Shown here one piece after another: positions 1 to 9,129 of a DNA stretch of 57,620 nucleotides. Numbering within the stretch: position 1 is the stretch's first letter; each line of letters begins with the position of its first letter. A program made the position numbers and the translations under genes. The DNA lies in assembly GCA_021785795.1 (NCBI GenBank), contig JAJYEK010000010.1, positions 1 to 57,620 of the forward strand. Reading direction: 5' to 3'. The DNA comes from Pseudomonadota bacterium (GTDB taxonomy: Bacteria; Pseudomonadota; Gammaproteobacteria; Acidiferrobacterales; UBA6901). A model generated the notes under the pieces. It worked only from the letters and a program-made list of their open reading frames with translations, ran no database searches and was not told the origin of the DNA.

Positions 1-503
1 ATGGCGTAGATATAGATGTCTGGCGCCGGTTTCTTATGTGCCACCATGTCGCCTGCGGCGATCACCTCGAACCAGGCGGGCGACCCGGCACCCAAGGCAT
101 GCTCGAGCAGCGCCGTCACGTTCTCCGGCGTTGTGGTTGTAGCGATGGCCAGCCTGAGCCCGCGGGCGCGCGCCTCACCCAGCAGCCGCCGCACACCCGG
201 ACGCAGCGGTATGCTCCCGCGCGCCAGCAGATCCGTATAGATCCGTGTCTTGGCGGCATGCAGGTGCGCCACGAACGCTTCCGGTTCGCCCGGAAGCGGC
301 TGAGCGGGCCGCCACCGCTCCTGGTAATGTCGTATGCGTTCCTTTCCTCCGCTCACCGCCAGCAGCTGCCGGTATAGCTCGCTGTCCCAGTTCCAGTCCA
401 GACCGGCCTGCGCAAAGGCGCGGTTGAAGGCCACCCGGTGGCCGTCCCGCTCGGTATCTGCCAAAGTTCCATCGACATCGAATATGAGGGTTGTCAGCGC
501 CAC
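1..503 (-). CDS. cbbY: CbbY-type HAD phosphatase, C-terminus cut by window edge
   Basis: Reading leftward from a GTG at 503 gives a HAD-superfamily hydrolase whose first residues are MALTTLIFDVDGTLADTE, carrying the DxDGT nucleophile motif. Later come GGKERIRHYQ, the IATTTTPENV loop (motif II threonine) and KKPAPDIY (motif III lysine), all typical of the CbbY subgroup. Established family role: CbbY dephosphorylates xylulose-1,5-bisphosphate, a Rubisco inhibitor, in Calvin-cycle autotrophs. About 167 codons are present; the last part of the roughly 230-250 residue family length lies outside. The gene is divergent from dksA. The CbbY assignment rests on motif similarity; a generic phosphoglycolate-phosphatase-like HAD enzyme is the alternative. 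Confidence 0.75.
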   Translation of the reverse strand, partial: MALTTLIFDVDGTLADTERDGHRVAFNRAFAQAGLDWNWDSELYRQLLAVSGGKERIRHYQERWRPAQPLPGEPEAFVAHLHAAKTRIYTDLLARGSIPLRPGVRRLLGEARARGLRLAIATTTTPENVTALLEHALGAGSPAWFEVIAAGDMVAHKKPAPDIYIYA

Positions 504-591
504 GGTGCGGGCTCAGTAGCCGGTAACATGCCGTTTATTTTAACCCACTTTCCCGCCGTTCCGGCATGGCGCACTTTTTGCAATAGGATTC

Positions 592-621
592 TTGCGCCGC
601 ACCCCCGTTTTCTGGTATAGA
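592..621 (+). promoter_or_regulatory. Candidate sigma-70 promoter of dksA
   Basis: TTGCGC (592-597) and TATAGA (616-621) are separated by 18 bases, and a TGG just before the -10 resembles an extended -10 element. The predicted start is about 40 bases before the dksA ATG. Consensus match only. Confidence 0.45.
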
Positions 622-669
622 TGCGCGCTTGATTTTTCGGCCATCCGATCGATTTTGGCAGGAGCGACG

Positions 670-1116
670 ATGCCTGTACGCAAAAAGAAGGAGCTTTCTT
701 CCGGCGTCCTGATCCACGGGATCAAACCGTACGTGGAGAAAAAGGGCGAGAAGTACATGAACAAGAAGCAGGTCGAGCACTTCCAGGCAATCCTCAATGC
801 CTGGAAGGAAGAGCTGCTGGAAGAGGTTTCGCGCACCGTGCACAGCATGCAGGACGAGACGGCCAACCACCCGGACCCGAACGACCGCGCCAGCCAGGAA
901 ACCGACATGTCGCTCGAGTTGCGCAATCGCGACCGCGAGCGCAAGCTCATCAAGAAGATCGAAGAGGCCCTCGGCAAGATCGACACCGGCGATTACGGAT
1001 ACTGCGAGACCTGCGGGGTCGAAATCGGCGTGCAGCGCCTGGAGGCCCGGCCAACCGCCACCCTGTGCATCGACTGCAAGACGCTGGACGAGATCCGCGA
1101 AAAGCAGATGGGCTGA
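670..1116 (+). CDS. dksA: RNA polymerase-binding transcription factor DksA
   Basis: 148 residues. DksA inserts its coiled coil into the RNA polymerase secondary channel and, with ppGpp, mediates the stringent response. The sequence shows the coiled-coil region with HMQDETANHPDPNDRASQE (containing the functional tip aspartates), the run LELRNRDRERKLIKKIEEAL, and the four-cysteine zinc finger (YCETCG and CIDC), ending in EIREKQMG. The frame stays open upstream, but the ATG at 670 sits behind AGGAG and gives the normal N-terminus; the next in-frame ATG (MNKKQVEHF) would remove a conserved segment. Confidence 0.95.
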   Translation: MPVRKKKELSSGVLIHGIKPYVEKKGEKYMNKKQVEHFQAILNAWKEELLEEVSRTVHSMQDETANHPDPNDRASQETDMSLELRNRDRERKLIKKIEEALGKIDTGDYGYCETCGVEIGVQRLEARPTATLCIDCKTLDEIREKQMG

Positions 1117-1187
1117 GACGTCCGTCCTTCCGGCAGCCGGATAAAGCGGGGGCAGCCGACCCTCTTTTTTGTTGCTGGAGACACCGC

Positions 1188-2495
1188 TTGTACGACCTCA
1201 TTATCCGAAACGCCGCTGTCGCCCAACCGGACGGCAGTACCGTCGCCGCCGACCTCGCCTGCGAGAGCGGCCGCATAGCGCGCATCGCGCCATCACTGGA
1301 CCTCACGGCCAGGGAGAGCATAGACGCAGCCGGCCGGCTGCTTCTTCCCGGCGTCATTGATCCCCAGGTTCATTTCCGGGAGCCGGGCAACGAGCACAAG
1401 GAAGACCTGGGAAGCGGATCGCGCGCCGCAGCACGCGGTGGCGTAACGAGCTTTCTCGAGATGCCCAATACCGACCCGCCCACCACGAACCAGCAGGCGC
1501 TCTCCGACAAACTCGCGCGCGCAGCGCGCAAGTGTGTTGTGAACTACGGCTTCTTCATCGGAGCAACACCCGACAACCTGGAGCAGATCAACAGCGCGGT
1601 TCCCGTTTGCGGTATCAAGGTCTTCATGGGCGCGAGCACCGGCAGCCTGCTGGTAAGCGAGCCGCGTGACCTGGAACGCATCTTCGCGAACGGGGAGCGC
1701 CTGATCGCGGTGCACGCTGAAAATGAAGCGCGCATCCGGGAGCGAAAAATTCAGTTTGCCGGCCGCACTGATGTCGCTGTCCACTCCGAGATCCGCGATA
1801 ACAAGTGTGCACTGCAGGCGACGGAGCTGGCGCTGGCACTATCCGTAAAGTACGGCCGCCGGCTGCACATCCTGCATCTGTCCACCCACGAGGAGGTGGA
1901 CCTGCTGCGCCGCACCAAGCCTCCGTGGGTCACAGCCGAGGTGATACCCAATCACCTGCTGCTAAACATTGCGGACTACGCGCGCCTGGGTACCTTGGTG
2001 CAGATGAATCCGCCAATACGAGCCGCTGAAGACAACACCGCGCTCTGGTCGGCGTTGCACGACGGGATTATCGATTTTATCGCTACCGACCATGCGCCCC
2101 ACACCCTGCAGGAAAAGCATCAGCCCTATCCGCAGTCGCCTTCCGGCATGCCGTGCGTGGAAACCTCACTGCCGCTCATGCTCACGGAAATGGCATCGGG
2201 ACGCTGCACCCTCGCAGAGATCCAGCGCTGGATGTGCTACGGTCCGGCACAGGCTTACGGCATCCGCAACAAGGGCAAAATCTTCGAGGGCTGGGATGCG
2301 GACCTCGCCCTAGTCGACCTGGTGCACGCCCGTCCGGTCCGGAACGAGGAACTGTTCACCCGCGCCGGCTGGTCTCCCTATGCCGGACGCGAACTGGTCG
2401 GATGGCCCGATTACACCGTGGTGGGCGGTCGCGTGGTGTTCGGCGAGGGCCGTATTCGCGACGATGCGCGCGGCCAGCCGCTGCAGTTCGACTAG
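1188..2495 (+). CDS. pyrC: Class I dihydroorotase-like amidohydrolase with HxH changed to QxH
   Basis: 435 residues from a TTG at 1188, chosen because GGAG lies about 8 bases upstream; the longer frame would overlap dksA. It belongs to the dihydroorotase/hydantoinase amidohydrolases (cyclisation of carbamoyl-aspartate to dihydroorotate in pyrimidine synthesis). Visible are DPQVHFREPG (residues 59-67), the lysine in GIKVFMGAS, HILHLSTHEE, NPPIR and the metal/catalytic segment FIATDHAPHT. The first histidine of the usual HxH metal pair is Gln60. I recall a subfamily of annotated dihydroorotases with DDQVHFREPG, so this may be a clade feature, not a defect. Substrate is therefore less certain than fold. 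It lies alone between dksA and a DedA gene. Confidence 0.8.
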   Translation: MYDLIIRNAAVAQPDGSTVAADLACESGRIARIAPSLDLTARESIDAAGRLLLPGVIDPQVHFREPGNEHKEDLGSGSRAAARGGVTSFLEMPNTDPPTTNQQALSDKLARAARKCVVNYGFFIGATPDNLEQINSAVPVCGIKVFMGASTGSLLVSEPRDLERIFANGERLIAVHAENEARIRERKIQFAGRTDVAVHSEIRDNKCALQATELALALSVKYGRRLHILHLSTHEEVDLLRRTKPPWVTAEVIPNHLLLNIADYARLGTLVQMNPPIRAAEDNTALWSALHDGIIDFIATDHAPHTLQEKHQPYPQSPSGMPCVETSLPLMLTEMASGRCTLAEIQRWMCYGPAQAYGIRNKGKIFEGWDADLALVDLVHARPVRNEELFTRAGWSPYAGRELVGWPDYTVVGGRVVFGEGRIRDDARGQPLQFD

Positions 2496-2642
2496 GCCGC
2501 GGGCAGTTGCCGGATGAACCGCAATACCTTACCAGAAACAGCCCCACCGGTCCGCGGGCCGGAACAAACGGGGCGTCCTTCGGCGACCACCCGCCACCGG
2601 GCGACATCAACAGCCTGACATCTTCTACGGAAACGTCTTACC

Positions 2643-3263
2643 ATGATCGCCAAAATCATCGCGCTGCTGGCAGCGCTCGTCGTCGGCACCATATCCCGGC
2701 TCGGCTACACCGGCATCGTCTTTCTCATGGCCCTAGAGAGCGCTTGCATTCCGCTGCCTTCGGAAATCACCATGCCGTTTGCAGGATACTTGGCGAGCAT
2801 CGGCACCATGAACCTATGGGGCGTAGCGCTCGCCGGCACGATCGGCTGCCAGATCGGTTCGCTCGCGGCATACTATCTCGGCGCCTTGGGAGGCCGCCCG
2901 CTGGTCGAACGCTACGGACGATATGTCCTGTTCTCGAATCATGATCTGGAGATCGCCGACCGCTGGTTCCGCAGGCACGGGGACATCACCGTATTTCTTG
3001 CGCGGCTCCTGCCGGTGATTCGCACCTTTATCGCACTGCCCGCGGGGATCAGCCGCATGGAAATATGGCGATTCAACCTTTACACCTTCGTTGGATCCTT
3101 CATCTGGAGTCTGGGTCTGGCGTGGATAGGCATGAAGCTCGGCACCCACTGGGACACGCTCGGGCCCTACTTCCATCGCTCCGAGACGCTTATCGGAGCC
3201 ACCCTGATCCTAGCCGCGCTCTGGTACCTCTATCGCCACCTGAAAAACCTGCGGCATTGCTGA
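2643..3263 (+). CDS. DedA family inner-membrane protein
   Basis: 206 residues with several hydrophobic segments (about 3-24, 30-55, 120-145, 150-200). DedA/SNARE-associated hallmarks are ESACIPLPSEITMPFAGYLA near residue 30-50, the glycine-rich segment GALGGRPLVERYGRY, and FLARLLPVIRTFIALPAGISRM with the conserved arginine. The family supports proton-motive-force homeostasis, and some members flip undecaprenyl-phosphate or phospholipids. The exact substrate cannot be told from sequence. The gene converges on xerD with only about 20 bases between stop codons. Confidence 0.85.
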   Translation: MIAKIIALLAALVVGTISRLGYTGIVFLMALESACIPLPSEITMPFAGYLASIGTMNLWGVALAGTIGCQIGSLAAYYLGALGGRPLVERYGRYVLFSNHDLEIADRWFRRHGDITVFLARLLPVIRTFIALPAGISRMEIWRFNLYTFVGSFIWSLGLAWIGMKLGTHWDTLGPYFHRSETLIGATLILAALWYLYRHLKNLRHC

Positions 3264-3282
3264 GGCCGGCCGGCGGAGCCGG

Positions 3283-4197
3283 TCATCCGCGCGGATGATG
3301 GCGGGCGTGCAGGTTCTTCAGCCGCTCGCGCGCCACCTCCGTGTAGATCTGGGTGGTCGAAAGGTCTGTATGGCCGAGCAGCATCTGCACCACGCGCAGA
3401 TCCGCGCCATGGTCAATCAAATGCGTCGCAAACGCATGGCGCAGCGTATGCGGCGACAGCTTTGCGCTGATTCCGGCGGTGCGCGCATGGCGCTTGATGT
3501 TGTGCCAGAACGCCTGTCGCGTCATGGCGGCCCCGCGGCCCGTGGGAAACAGTACGTCGGTGTCATGACCGCGGACGAGCGCAGTCCGCCCACCCTCGAG
3601 AAACGCGTCTAGCCACGCAACCGCCTCCTCTCCCAGCGGCACGAGACGCTCCTTGTCGCCCTTGCCCACAACGCGCACCACGCCTGCGCCGAGATTGACC
3701 TGCGCGAGGGTCAGTCCTACCAGTTCGGAAACGCGCAGGCCGGTGGCGTAGAGCGTCTCGAGCATGGCACGGTCGCGCAGCCCGAGGGTCGTGGCTGTGT
3801 CGGGAGCTGCAAGAAGACTTCCGACCTGATCTTCAGTCAGCGACTTCGGAAGCGGCCGCCCGAGCTTCGGCGATTCGATCAGTGCGGTGGGATCCTGTTC
3901 CACTGCCCCCTCACGCAGGAGGTAGCGGTACAGACGTCGGAGGCTCGAGAGCAGACGTGCCGTAGTTCGTGACTTCGCACCAGCGTCCACGCAATGTGCC
4001 AGATAGTCCCGCAGATCGGCGTGCGTGGCCGCCGGGAGGCCCAGGTCGCGCCCGCGCAGCCAGCGCGCGTAGGCCTGCAAATCACTGCGGTATGCGCCCA
4101 GCGTGTTTTCGCTCAGACCACATTCCGTCCACAGCGAATCCAGGAACCGCTCGATCAGCACGGTATCGCCGGAACCGCCGGCCGGGGTTGCGTTCAT
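3283..4197 (-). CDS. xerD: Site-specific tyrosine recombinase XerD
   Basis: 304 residues. XerD acts with XerC at dif to resolve chromosome dimers under FtsK control. The N-terminal SAM-like domain (IERFLDSLWTECGLSENTLGAYRSDL) is followed by the catalytic domain: ATGLRVSEL (first Arg), VVGKGDKERLVPL (Lys), HTLRHAFATHL (HxxR), LLGHTDLSTTQIYTEV (His and the Tyr nucleophile). ATG at 4197 is preferred over a TTG at 4221; neither has a clear Shine-Dalgarno. It lies downstream of rplS and the TPR gene on the same strand, where xerD is common in gammaproteobacteria. Confidence 0.93.
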   Translation of the reverse strand: MNATPAGGSGDTVLIERFLDSLWTECGLSENTLGAYRSDLQAYARWLRGRDLGLPAATHADLRDYLAHCVDAGAKSRTTARLLSSLRRLYRYLLREGAVEQDPTALIESPKLGRPLPKSLTEDQVGSLLAAPDTATTLGLRDRAMLETLYATGLRVSELVGLTLAQVNLGAGVVRVVGKGDKERLVPLGEEAVAWLDAFLEGGRTALVRGHDTDVLFPTGRGAAMTRQAFWHNIKRHARTAGISAKLSPHTLRHAFATHLIDHGADLRVVQMLLGHTDLSTTQIYTEVARERLKNLHARHHPRG

Positions 4198-4390
4198 GAC
4201 CGAACAGGCCGCGCCAGGCAAGGCGCGCCCTGCCGCCTGGCTCTCCCGGGAAGCCGCCCGTATCCGCGCGCGCCGTTATGCGGCAGCAGCGAACGACGAG
4301 GGAAACGGGGATCGGACAGCGAATCCGGAAAATCGGCCGGTACCGGCTTATCGCCAGCGGCTCCGCCAGGCGCATCGCGCCGCGCCGCCG

Positions 4391-6265
4391 TCACTGCTCC
4401 GAAGCCCGGGATCTGAGCAGCCACAGCTGCTGCATCCGGCGTTGGATCGCAGCCCGACGCTGCGGATTGCGCGTGGACTGCAGCAGGCGCTGGTAGACAC
4501 TGCGTGCATCTGCGATCAGCCCCGCCTTGGCCAGGGCGTAGGCCGCATTGTAGCGCGCGGTCTGACCCCACATGTCGTTGGCCGCGGCACCATGATAGGA
4601 CGCGGACCGCAGATACAGCTCCGCCGCCCGTGTGTATTTTCCGCGCGCCTTGTCGGAGTCCGCAGTCCAGAACAGGATCTGGCGGCGGATTTCCGGATCG
4701 CGGACCAGCGGAAACAGGCTCCTGAGCAGGTTTCCGGCAGCCTGGTTCGCTCCAGCCGTCTGTAGCTCGAAAATCACCTGCAGATAGTGCCGGACAAATT
4801 TATCGGCCGGCACATGGTTCCGGTCGAGCAGCCCGCTGAGCAGCGCAAGACTGTCCTGGAAGTTTCCGGCATAGATCAATACCCGGGCGCGGCGCAGCGC
4901 CCAGTCATCGGCGGTCTCCCCGGGCGGCGGAGTCTTTATGCTCTGCATCACCCGGCCGGCGAGCGCGATGTCGCCATCGGCGATGGCGTGATTTACCAGG
5001 CGGTAGCGGACCGGCGCCGGTACGCGGTCGAGCGACTTGAAGCGCGCGGAATGCGTGAACAGTGCCTGCACCACCCGACCGTCGTGATCCGCAAAGAGCG
5101 AGTCCGCAAGCTGCTCCTGCGCCAGCTCCCGCGTCTTGGCACTGGCAGAGCGAATCGCGAGAAAGGCATACAGGGCGCGTGCGTAGGGCGCATAATTGCG
5201 CTCGTACGCCTTGGCCCTGGCGAGCCAGGCAATGTCGTCTCCGACGAGAAGGTGCAAGTGGTTGCCGATGCGGCTCGCCACATGCTCGTAACCCTGCCAA
5301 AGATCGTCGGCGTCAACCTGAAAAAGCGGGTCGTCGGCATCGGTGCCGGCAGGAAAATCCAGCGCGTGCTCCAGTGCGGACAGGCGCTGCGGTGCATTTC
5401 CGGATCGCACTGCCGCGTCGGCCGCCAGGATCCAGGCCTGGCGTTGAAGCCCCGGCCGGCCTGCCGTCACGCGCGCCAGATCGAGGGCGCCGGCCAGGAC
5501 CCGTGCCGGTTCGTACTGCCCGCTGCGCAGTCCCGCCAGCAGCATGAGCAGGCGTCCTTCGTAGGTCTGCACTCCGGCCAGTGCCGACAGCGCCCTACGG
5601 TAGTGCTCCTGCCGCAGAAGTATTGTTCCGCGCAGCGTATTCCAGCTGTCGCCACGGGCACCGAAATCTTGCTGATAGCTTCGGACCGCCGTCTCCGCAT
5701 CAGCAAGGTCGTCGTCCACGAGGTACGAGCGGATGACCATGCGCCGCCACCGGGCAAGCGCTGCCGGCGTTCCACGTTCCCGCCAGAGCAGGCGCCTGAG
5801 GAACTGCCGCGCCCCCGCGCCGTCATGGGCGGACAACCGCGCTTCGGCCGCCCGGGTTAGCGCCCATTGCACGAAGTCATCCGGAATGCCGGCAGGAAGG
5901 CTGGCGGCGCGGCGCGCAATCGCATTCCAGTCGCGGCGCGCGGCATAAGCTTCGTAGCGCTCCCGCTCCCAGGCCATCCACCGCGAGACGTGCCGGGGCG
6001 ACGGCTGATCACGGTCGATGAGCCGCACAGCCAGCCCCGAGGCGCCGCCGCTGATCAGAGCCGCCACGCGCGCGAGCGAACCATCCGACACCGGGGTCCC
6101 AGCCGATGCTGTCGGCGCAAGCCACCACAGCGCGATGAGCAGCCCGAACAGCGCCCGGCGCCCCGCGCGCCGCGCGCGGTCACAGGAGACAGGACTGGGT
6201 TTCGAAAAAAAAGCGGTGCCGGGCCGCGATTCCGACGCCCACCCGGCCACTGACCCGACATACAT
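4391..6265 (-). CDS. Exported alpha-helical TPR-repeat protein, function unknown
   Basis: 624 residues. A basic N-terminus and a hydrophobic stretch (about residues 37-56, ending PTASAG) indicate export. The remainder is alanine- and arginine-rich helical sequence with TPR-like units, for example RRALSALAGVQTYEGRLL, ALARARVLIYAG-type pairs and, near the end, KYTRAAELYLRSASYHG and ARYNAAYALAKAG. The layout recalls the superhelical part of soluble lytic transglycosylases and other periplasmic scaffolds, but I find no transglycosylase catalytic domain, so no enzymatic role is assigned. It starts 20 bases after the rplS stop and so is probably cotranscribed with the ribosomal operon. The true start within the first 40 residues is uncertain. 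Confidence 0.75.
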   Translation of the reverse strand: MYVGSVAGWASESRPGTAFFSKPSPVSCDRARRAGRRALFGLLIALWWLAPTASAGTPVSDGSLARVAALISGGASGLAVRLIDRDQPSPRHVSRWMAWERERYEAYAARRDWNAIARRAASLPAGIPDDFVQWALTRAAEARLSAHDGAGARQFLRRLLWRERGTPAALARWRRMVIRSYLVDDDLADAETAVRSYQQDFGARGDSWNTLRGTILLRQEHYRRALSALAGVQTYEGRLLMLLAGLRSGQYEPARVLAGALDLARVTAGRPGLQRQAWILAADAAVRSGNAPQRLSALEHALDFPAGTDADDPLFQVDADDLWQGYEHVASRIGNHLHLLVGDDIAWLARAKAYERNYAPYARALYAFLAIRSASAKTRELAQEQLADSLFADHDGRVVQALFTHSARFKSLDRVPAPVRYRLVNHAIADGDIALAGRVMQSIKTPPPGETADDWALRRARVLIYAGNFQDSLALLSGLLDRNHVPADKFVRHYLQVIFELQTAGANQAAGNLLRSLFPLVRDPEIRRQILFWTADSDKARGKYTRAAELYLRSASYHGAAANDMWGQTARYNAAYALAKAGLIADARSVYQRLLQSTRNPQRRAAIQRRMQQLWLLRSRASEQ

Positions 6266-6285
6266 AGCCGGGCGCGTCTCCAGCT

Positions 6286-6633
6286 TCAGACTTTTTCGGC
6301 GATGCGCGCGGCCTTGCCAGTGAGATCGCGCAGGTAGTACAGCTTGGCGCGTCGCACTTCGCCCCGGCGCTTCACCTCGACCTTGGCCACCGCCGGACTG
6401 TACAGCGGAAACACGCGCTCGACGCCTTCGCCATAGGACATCTTGCGCACGGTGAACGACGAGTTCGTGCCGCGGTTGCGGCGGCCGATCACCACGCCTT
6501 CAAAAGCCTGGAGACGTTCACGCTCGCCTTCGACCACCTTTACGTGCACCACCACGGTGTCTCCGGGCACGAAATCCGGAACCTCCCGGCCGCTGCGCTG
6601 CTGCGCTTCCAACTCGTCTATGATCTTGCTCAT
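6286..6633 (-). CDS. rplS: 50S ribosomal protein L19
   Basis: 115 residues, the usual L19 length. Recognised from [12 protein letters not shown], the [19 protein letters not shown] segment, [38 protein letters not shown] and the C-terminal [24 protein letters not shown]. It is the fourth gene of the rpsP-rimM-trmD-rplS operon and is followed closely by the TPR gene. Confidence 0.98.
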   Translation of the reverse strand: MSKIIDELEAQQRSGREVPDFVPGDTVVVHVKVVEGERERLQAFEGVVIGRRNRGTNSSFTVRKMSYGEGVERVFPLYSPAVAKVEVKRRGEVRRAKLYYLRDLTGKAARIAEKV

Positions 6634-6662
6634 GATATCGCTCCGATTTACTTCCCCTTGAG

Positions 6663-7409
6663 TTATCCCACGTTACCGCCGTGCTCCCGCCGAAACTCCT
6701 CCAGCAGGCGCCGCTGTTCGTCGTTCATCTGCAACTGCTCCAGCAAATCCGGGCGCCGCAGCCAAGTCTGGCCCAGGGCCCGCTTCAGTCGCCAGCGCCG
6801 GATCTGCTCGTGGTCTCCCGACAACAGAACAGCCGGTACTGCGCGCCCGGCAAACACCTCGGGCCGCGTGTAGTGCTCGCACTCGAGCAGCCCCGCCGCA
6901 AACGAATCCTGCTGCGCCGACTGCTCATGCCCGAGGACGCCGTGGATCTGGCGGGCGACCGCGTCGATCAACACCATGGCGGCGAGCTCGCCGCCAGAAA
7001 GCACGTAATCTCCGACTGACCACTCCTCGCCGACCTCGGTATCGAGCACGCGCTGGTCGACACCCTCGTACCTTCCGGCCAGCAGTATCAGCCTGCCGCG
7101 CGCGGCGAGTTCGAGCACACCAGCCTGGTCCAGACGCCGCCCCTTGGGCGAAAGATAGATGACACCCGCACCGGGATTCCCGGACCGTGCCGCCGCAATC
7201 GCCGCCGCGATCGGCTCGGGCCGCATCACCATTCCGGGCCCGCCACCGTAGGGGCGGTCATCTACCGAGCGATGACGGTCCGTCGTGTAATCGCGCGGGT
7301 TCCAGACATGCACGCCCAGCAGGCCATTCCCGATTGCTCTCCCGGTCACTCCGTAGGCCGTGAGCGCCTCGAACATGGGCGGGAAGATGCTGATGACATC
7401 AATCCTCAT
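6663..7409 (-). CDS. trmD: tRNA (guanine37-N1)-methyltransferase
   Basis: 248 residues from ATG 7409 (a few upstream in-frame codons are discarded because [13 protein letters not shown] is the family N-terminus). TrmD uses SAM to make m1G37, preventing frameshifts. Motifs: [21 protein letters not shown], the trefoil-knot SAM-binding segment [15 protein letters not shown] and [15 protein letters not shown]. The C-terminal domain ends with a leucine- and arginine-rich helix. It lies in the conserved operon between rimM and rplS. Confidence 0.98.
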   Translation of the reverse strand: MRIDVISIFPPMFEALTAYGVTGRAIGNGLLGVHVWNPRDYTTDRHRSVDDRPYGGGPGMVMRPEPIAAAIAAARSGNPGAGVIYLSPKGRRLDQAGVLELAARGRLILLAGRYEGVDQRVLDTEVGEEWSVGDYVLSGGELAAMVLIDAVARQIHGVLGHEQSAQQDSFAAGLLECEHYTRPEVFAGRAVPAVLLSGDHEQIRRWRLKRALGQTWLRRPDLLEQLQMNDEQRRLLEEFRREHGGNVG

Positions 7410-7436
7410 GCCGCCCCGCACAAGCCTGCGCCGCCT

Positions 7437-7964
7437 TCAGAAATCCGCATCCCAGTCAACGCACAGGGTGCCGGCGTCGAGGTCCACCGTCTGCACGACA
7501 CCGCGCACAAAGGGAATGAGCCGCTCGCGCCCGCCGGTTACGACCATCACGTCGTTGGCTCCCGTCTCGATCATGCCGCTCACCCGGCCGAACTCGACTC
7601 CCTGGACATTGACAACCTTCAGACCCTCCAGCTGCGCCCAGTAATAGGTACCACTCTCGAGCACCGGCAGCTGTGACCTGCGCACCGCGATATCCGCCCC
7701 GACCAGAACCGCAGCTGCGTCGCGGTCCGCACACCCTTCGAGCCTGGCGACCAGCCCCGCGCCCTGCACGCGGCCTTCGGCCAGACCGAATTCGCGCCAG
7801 CAGTCGCCCAGCCGGAGCGTCCAATGATCGTAGTCCAGAATGCCCGCGCGTTCGCGCGTGTGCGACCTGACCTTCACCCAGCCGCGTACACCGTGCACCC
7901 CGACTATGCGGCCCATGACGACCAGCCCGCTGTCCGCAGCCTCAGACGGCTCCCGGTCGGCCAT
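7437..7964 (-). CDS. rimM: 16S rRNA processing protein RimM
   Basis: 175 residues. A 30S maturation factor that binds S19. The N-terminal beta-barrel motif VVMGRIVGVHGVRGWVKVRSHT and the PRC-barrel segment TYYWAQLEGLKVVNVQGVEFGRV are visible, with the end matching LIPFVRGVVQTVDLDAGTL. It begins 11 bases after the rpsP stop and is followed by trmD after a 27-base gap. Confidence 0.97.
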   Translation of the reverse strand: MADREPSEAADSGLVVMGRIVGVHGVRGWVKVRSHTRERAGILDYDHWTLRLGDCWREFGLAEGRVQGAGLVARLEGCADRDAAAVLVGADIAVRRSQLPVLESGTYYWAQLEGLKVVNVQGVEFGRVSGMIETGANDVMVVTGGRERLIPFVRGVVQTVDLDAGTLCVDWDADF

Positions 7965-7975
7965 GAAGCCCTTTA

Positions 7976-8224
7976 TCAGGAAGAGGCCTTGCTCTGCTCC
8001 ACCAGACTGGCAACGCGATCGGACGCCTTCGCTCCCTTGCTCAGCCAGTACTGGTAGCGTTCCATGTTGACCCGCACGCGCTCCTCGTTCGGCGTCGCCA
8101 GCGGGTTGTAAAAACCGAGCTGCTCAATGCTGTCGCCATTCGGTGCGCGCCGGCGGTCAGCCACAACAATGGAGTAAAAAGGGCGTTTGTTGGCGCCACG
8201 ACGCGCCAGTCGGATTGTGACCAT
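7976..8224 (-). CDS. rpsP: 30S ribosomal protein S16
   Basis: 82 residues, normal S16 length. MVTIRLARRGANKRPFYSIVVADRR, then the GDSIEQLGFYNPLA segment and ERYQYWLSKGAKASDRV are diagnostic. First gene of the rpsP-rimM-trmD-rplS operon; AAGAGGAA in the transcript supplies the ribosome-binding site. The 242 bases between it and the divergent gene at 8467 should hold its promoter, but I could not pick out a convincing -35/-10 pair. Confidence 0.98.
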   Translation of the reverse strand: MVTIRLARRGANKRPFYSIVVADRRRAPNGDSIEQLGFYNPLATPNEERVRVNMERYQYWLSKGAKASDRVASLVEQSKASS

Positions 8225-8466
8225 GATGGTACGGTTCCTCTTGTTTAGGTTCCAGACAACGGCGGATCGCCAAGGAATCAGGCGTGACGCCGCGAAAAAT
8301 GGCGAATTCTATCCCGGAACCTATCCAAAGGAAAGCTGCGGCTGCGGCGACGCCTGGAGTGCGCGGCAGGCACCGTTGACAGGGCGGCTAGCCGATGAGG
8401 TAATGCGGTCTCACCCCGCCAGACCGTTGCGGGGCGACCCGGGAAACCCTGCATAGGAACCGATCA

Positions 8467-9036
8467 ATGCGCCACAGGACGCTGCCAGCGGTACTGGCAA
8501 TGACGTTCGTGCTGTCGACTGCAGCCTTGGCAGCCGATCTCGATGGCGTCCACCTGAGCAACACCCTGGTGGTGGACCATACCACGCTCCGGTTGAACGG
8601 AATCGGTCTGCGTACGAAATATTTTTTCAAGATCTACGTCGGCGGCCTATATCTGGCGCGGCCGAACAGTAACGCAGCTGAAATCATCGCTGCACACACC
8701 CCCAAGGCCCTGGTCATGCGGTTCGTACGCAATGTGAGCCATAGCCAGATGGCCGAAGCCTACCGGGAGGCATTCGTCAGGAACGCACCGGCACTGATGG
8801 CCCGGCAGAAAGCGGCGGTCGACCGGTTCCTGGCGTTCCTCCCCGACATGAAAAACGGTGAACGGCTAGTGTTCACCTATGACCCAGGCAGCGGCTCGAC
8901 GTTTGACGCCGGCCAATCCAGGACCCTCACCATCCCTGGCAAGGCATTCGCCGATCTCTATCTGCAGGTTTTCATTGGACCCCATCCGCCGACGGTCCGG
9001 CTCAAGGACGAACTTCTCGGGACGGAGGGATCCTAA
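8467..9036 (+). CDS. Exported chalcone-isomerase-like domain protein
   Basis: 189 residues with a signal peptide (hydrophobic to about residue 23, AALAAD). The body shows the bacterial chalcone-isomerase-like pattern: NTLVVDHTTLRLNGIGLRTK, FFKIYVGGLYLA, the MRFVRNVSHSQMAEAYREAF helix, LVFTYDPGSGSTF, and FADLYLQVFIGPHPP near the end. Bacterial members are periplasmic proteins of unknown function; chalcone isomerase activity should not be assumed. It is divergent from rpsP and followed by a DMT transporter after about 90 bases. Confidence 0.8.
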   Translation: MRHRTLPAVLAMTFVLSTAALAADLDGVHLSNTLVVDHTTLRLNGIGLRTKYFFKIYVGGLYLARPNSNAAEIIAAHTPKALVMRFVRNVSHSQMAEAYREAFVRNAPALMARQKAAVDRFLAFLPDMKNGERLVFTYDPGSGSTFDAGQSRTLTIPGKAFADLYLQVFIGPHPPTVRLKDELLGTEGS

Positions 9037-9129
9037 GGCCGTCGCTGCCCCGCTGGAATCCGTCTTGGTCCCGGCGCCCGACTTGGCTACCATAGCCGGA
9101 CCCATCATCCTGGAGCGACTCCGACAACC

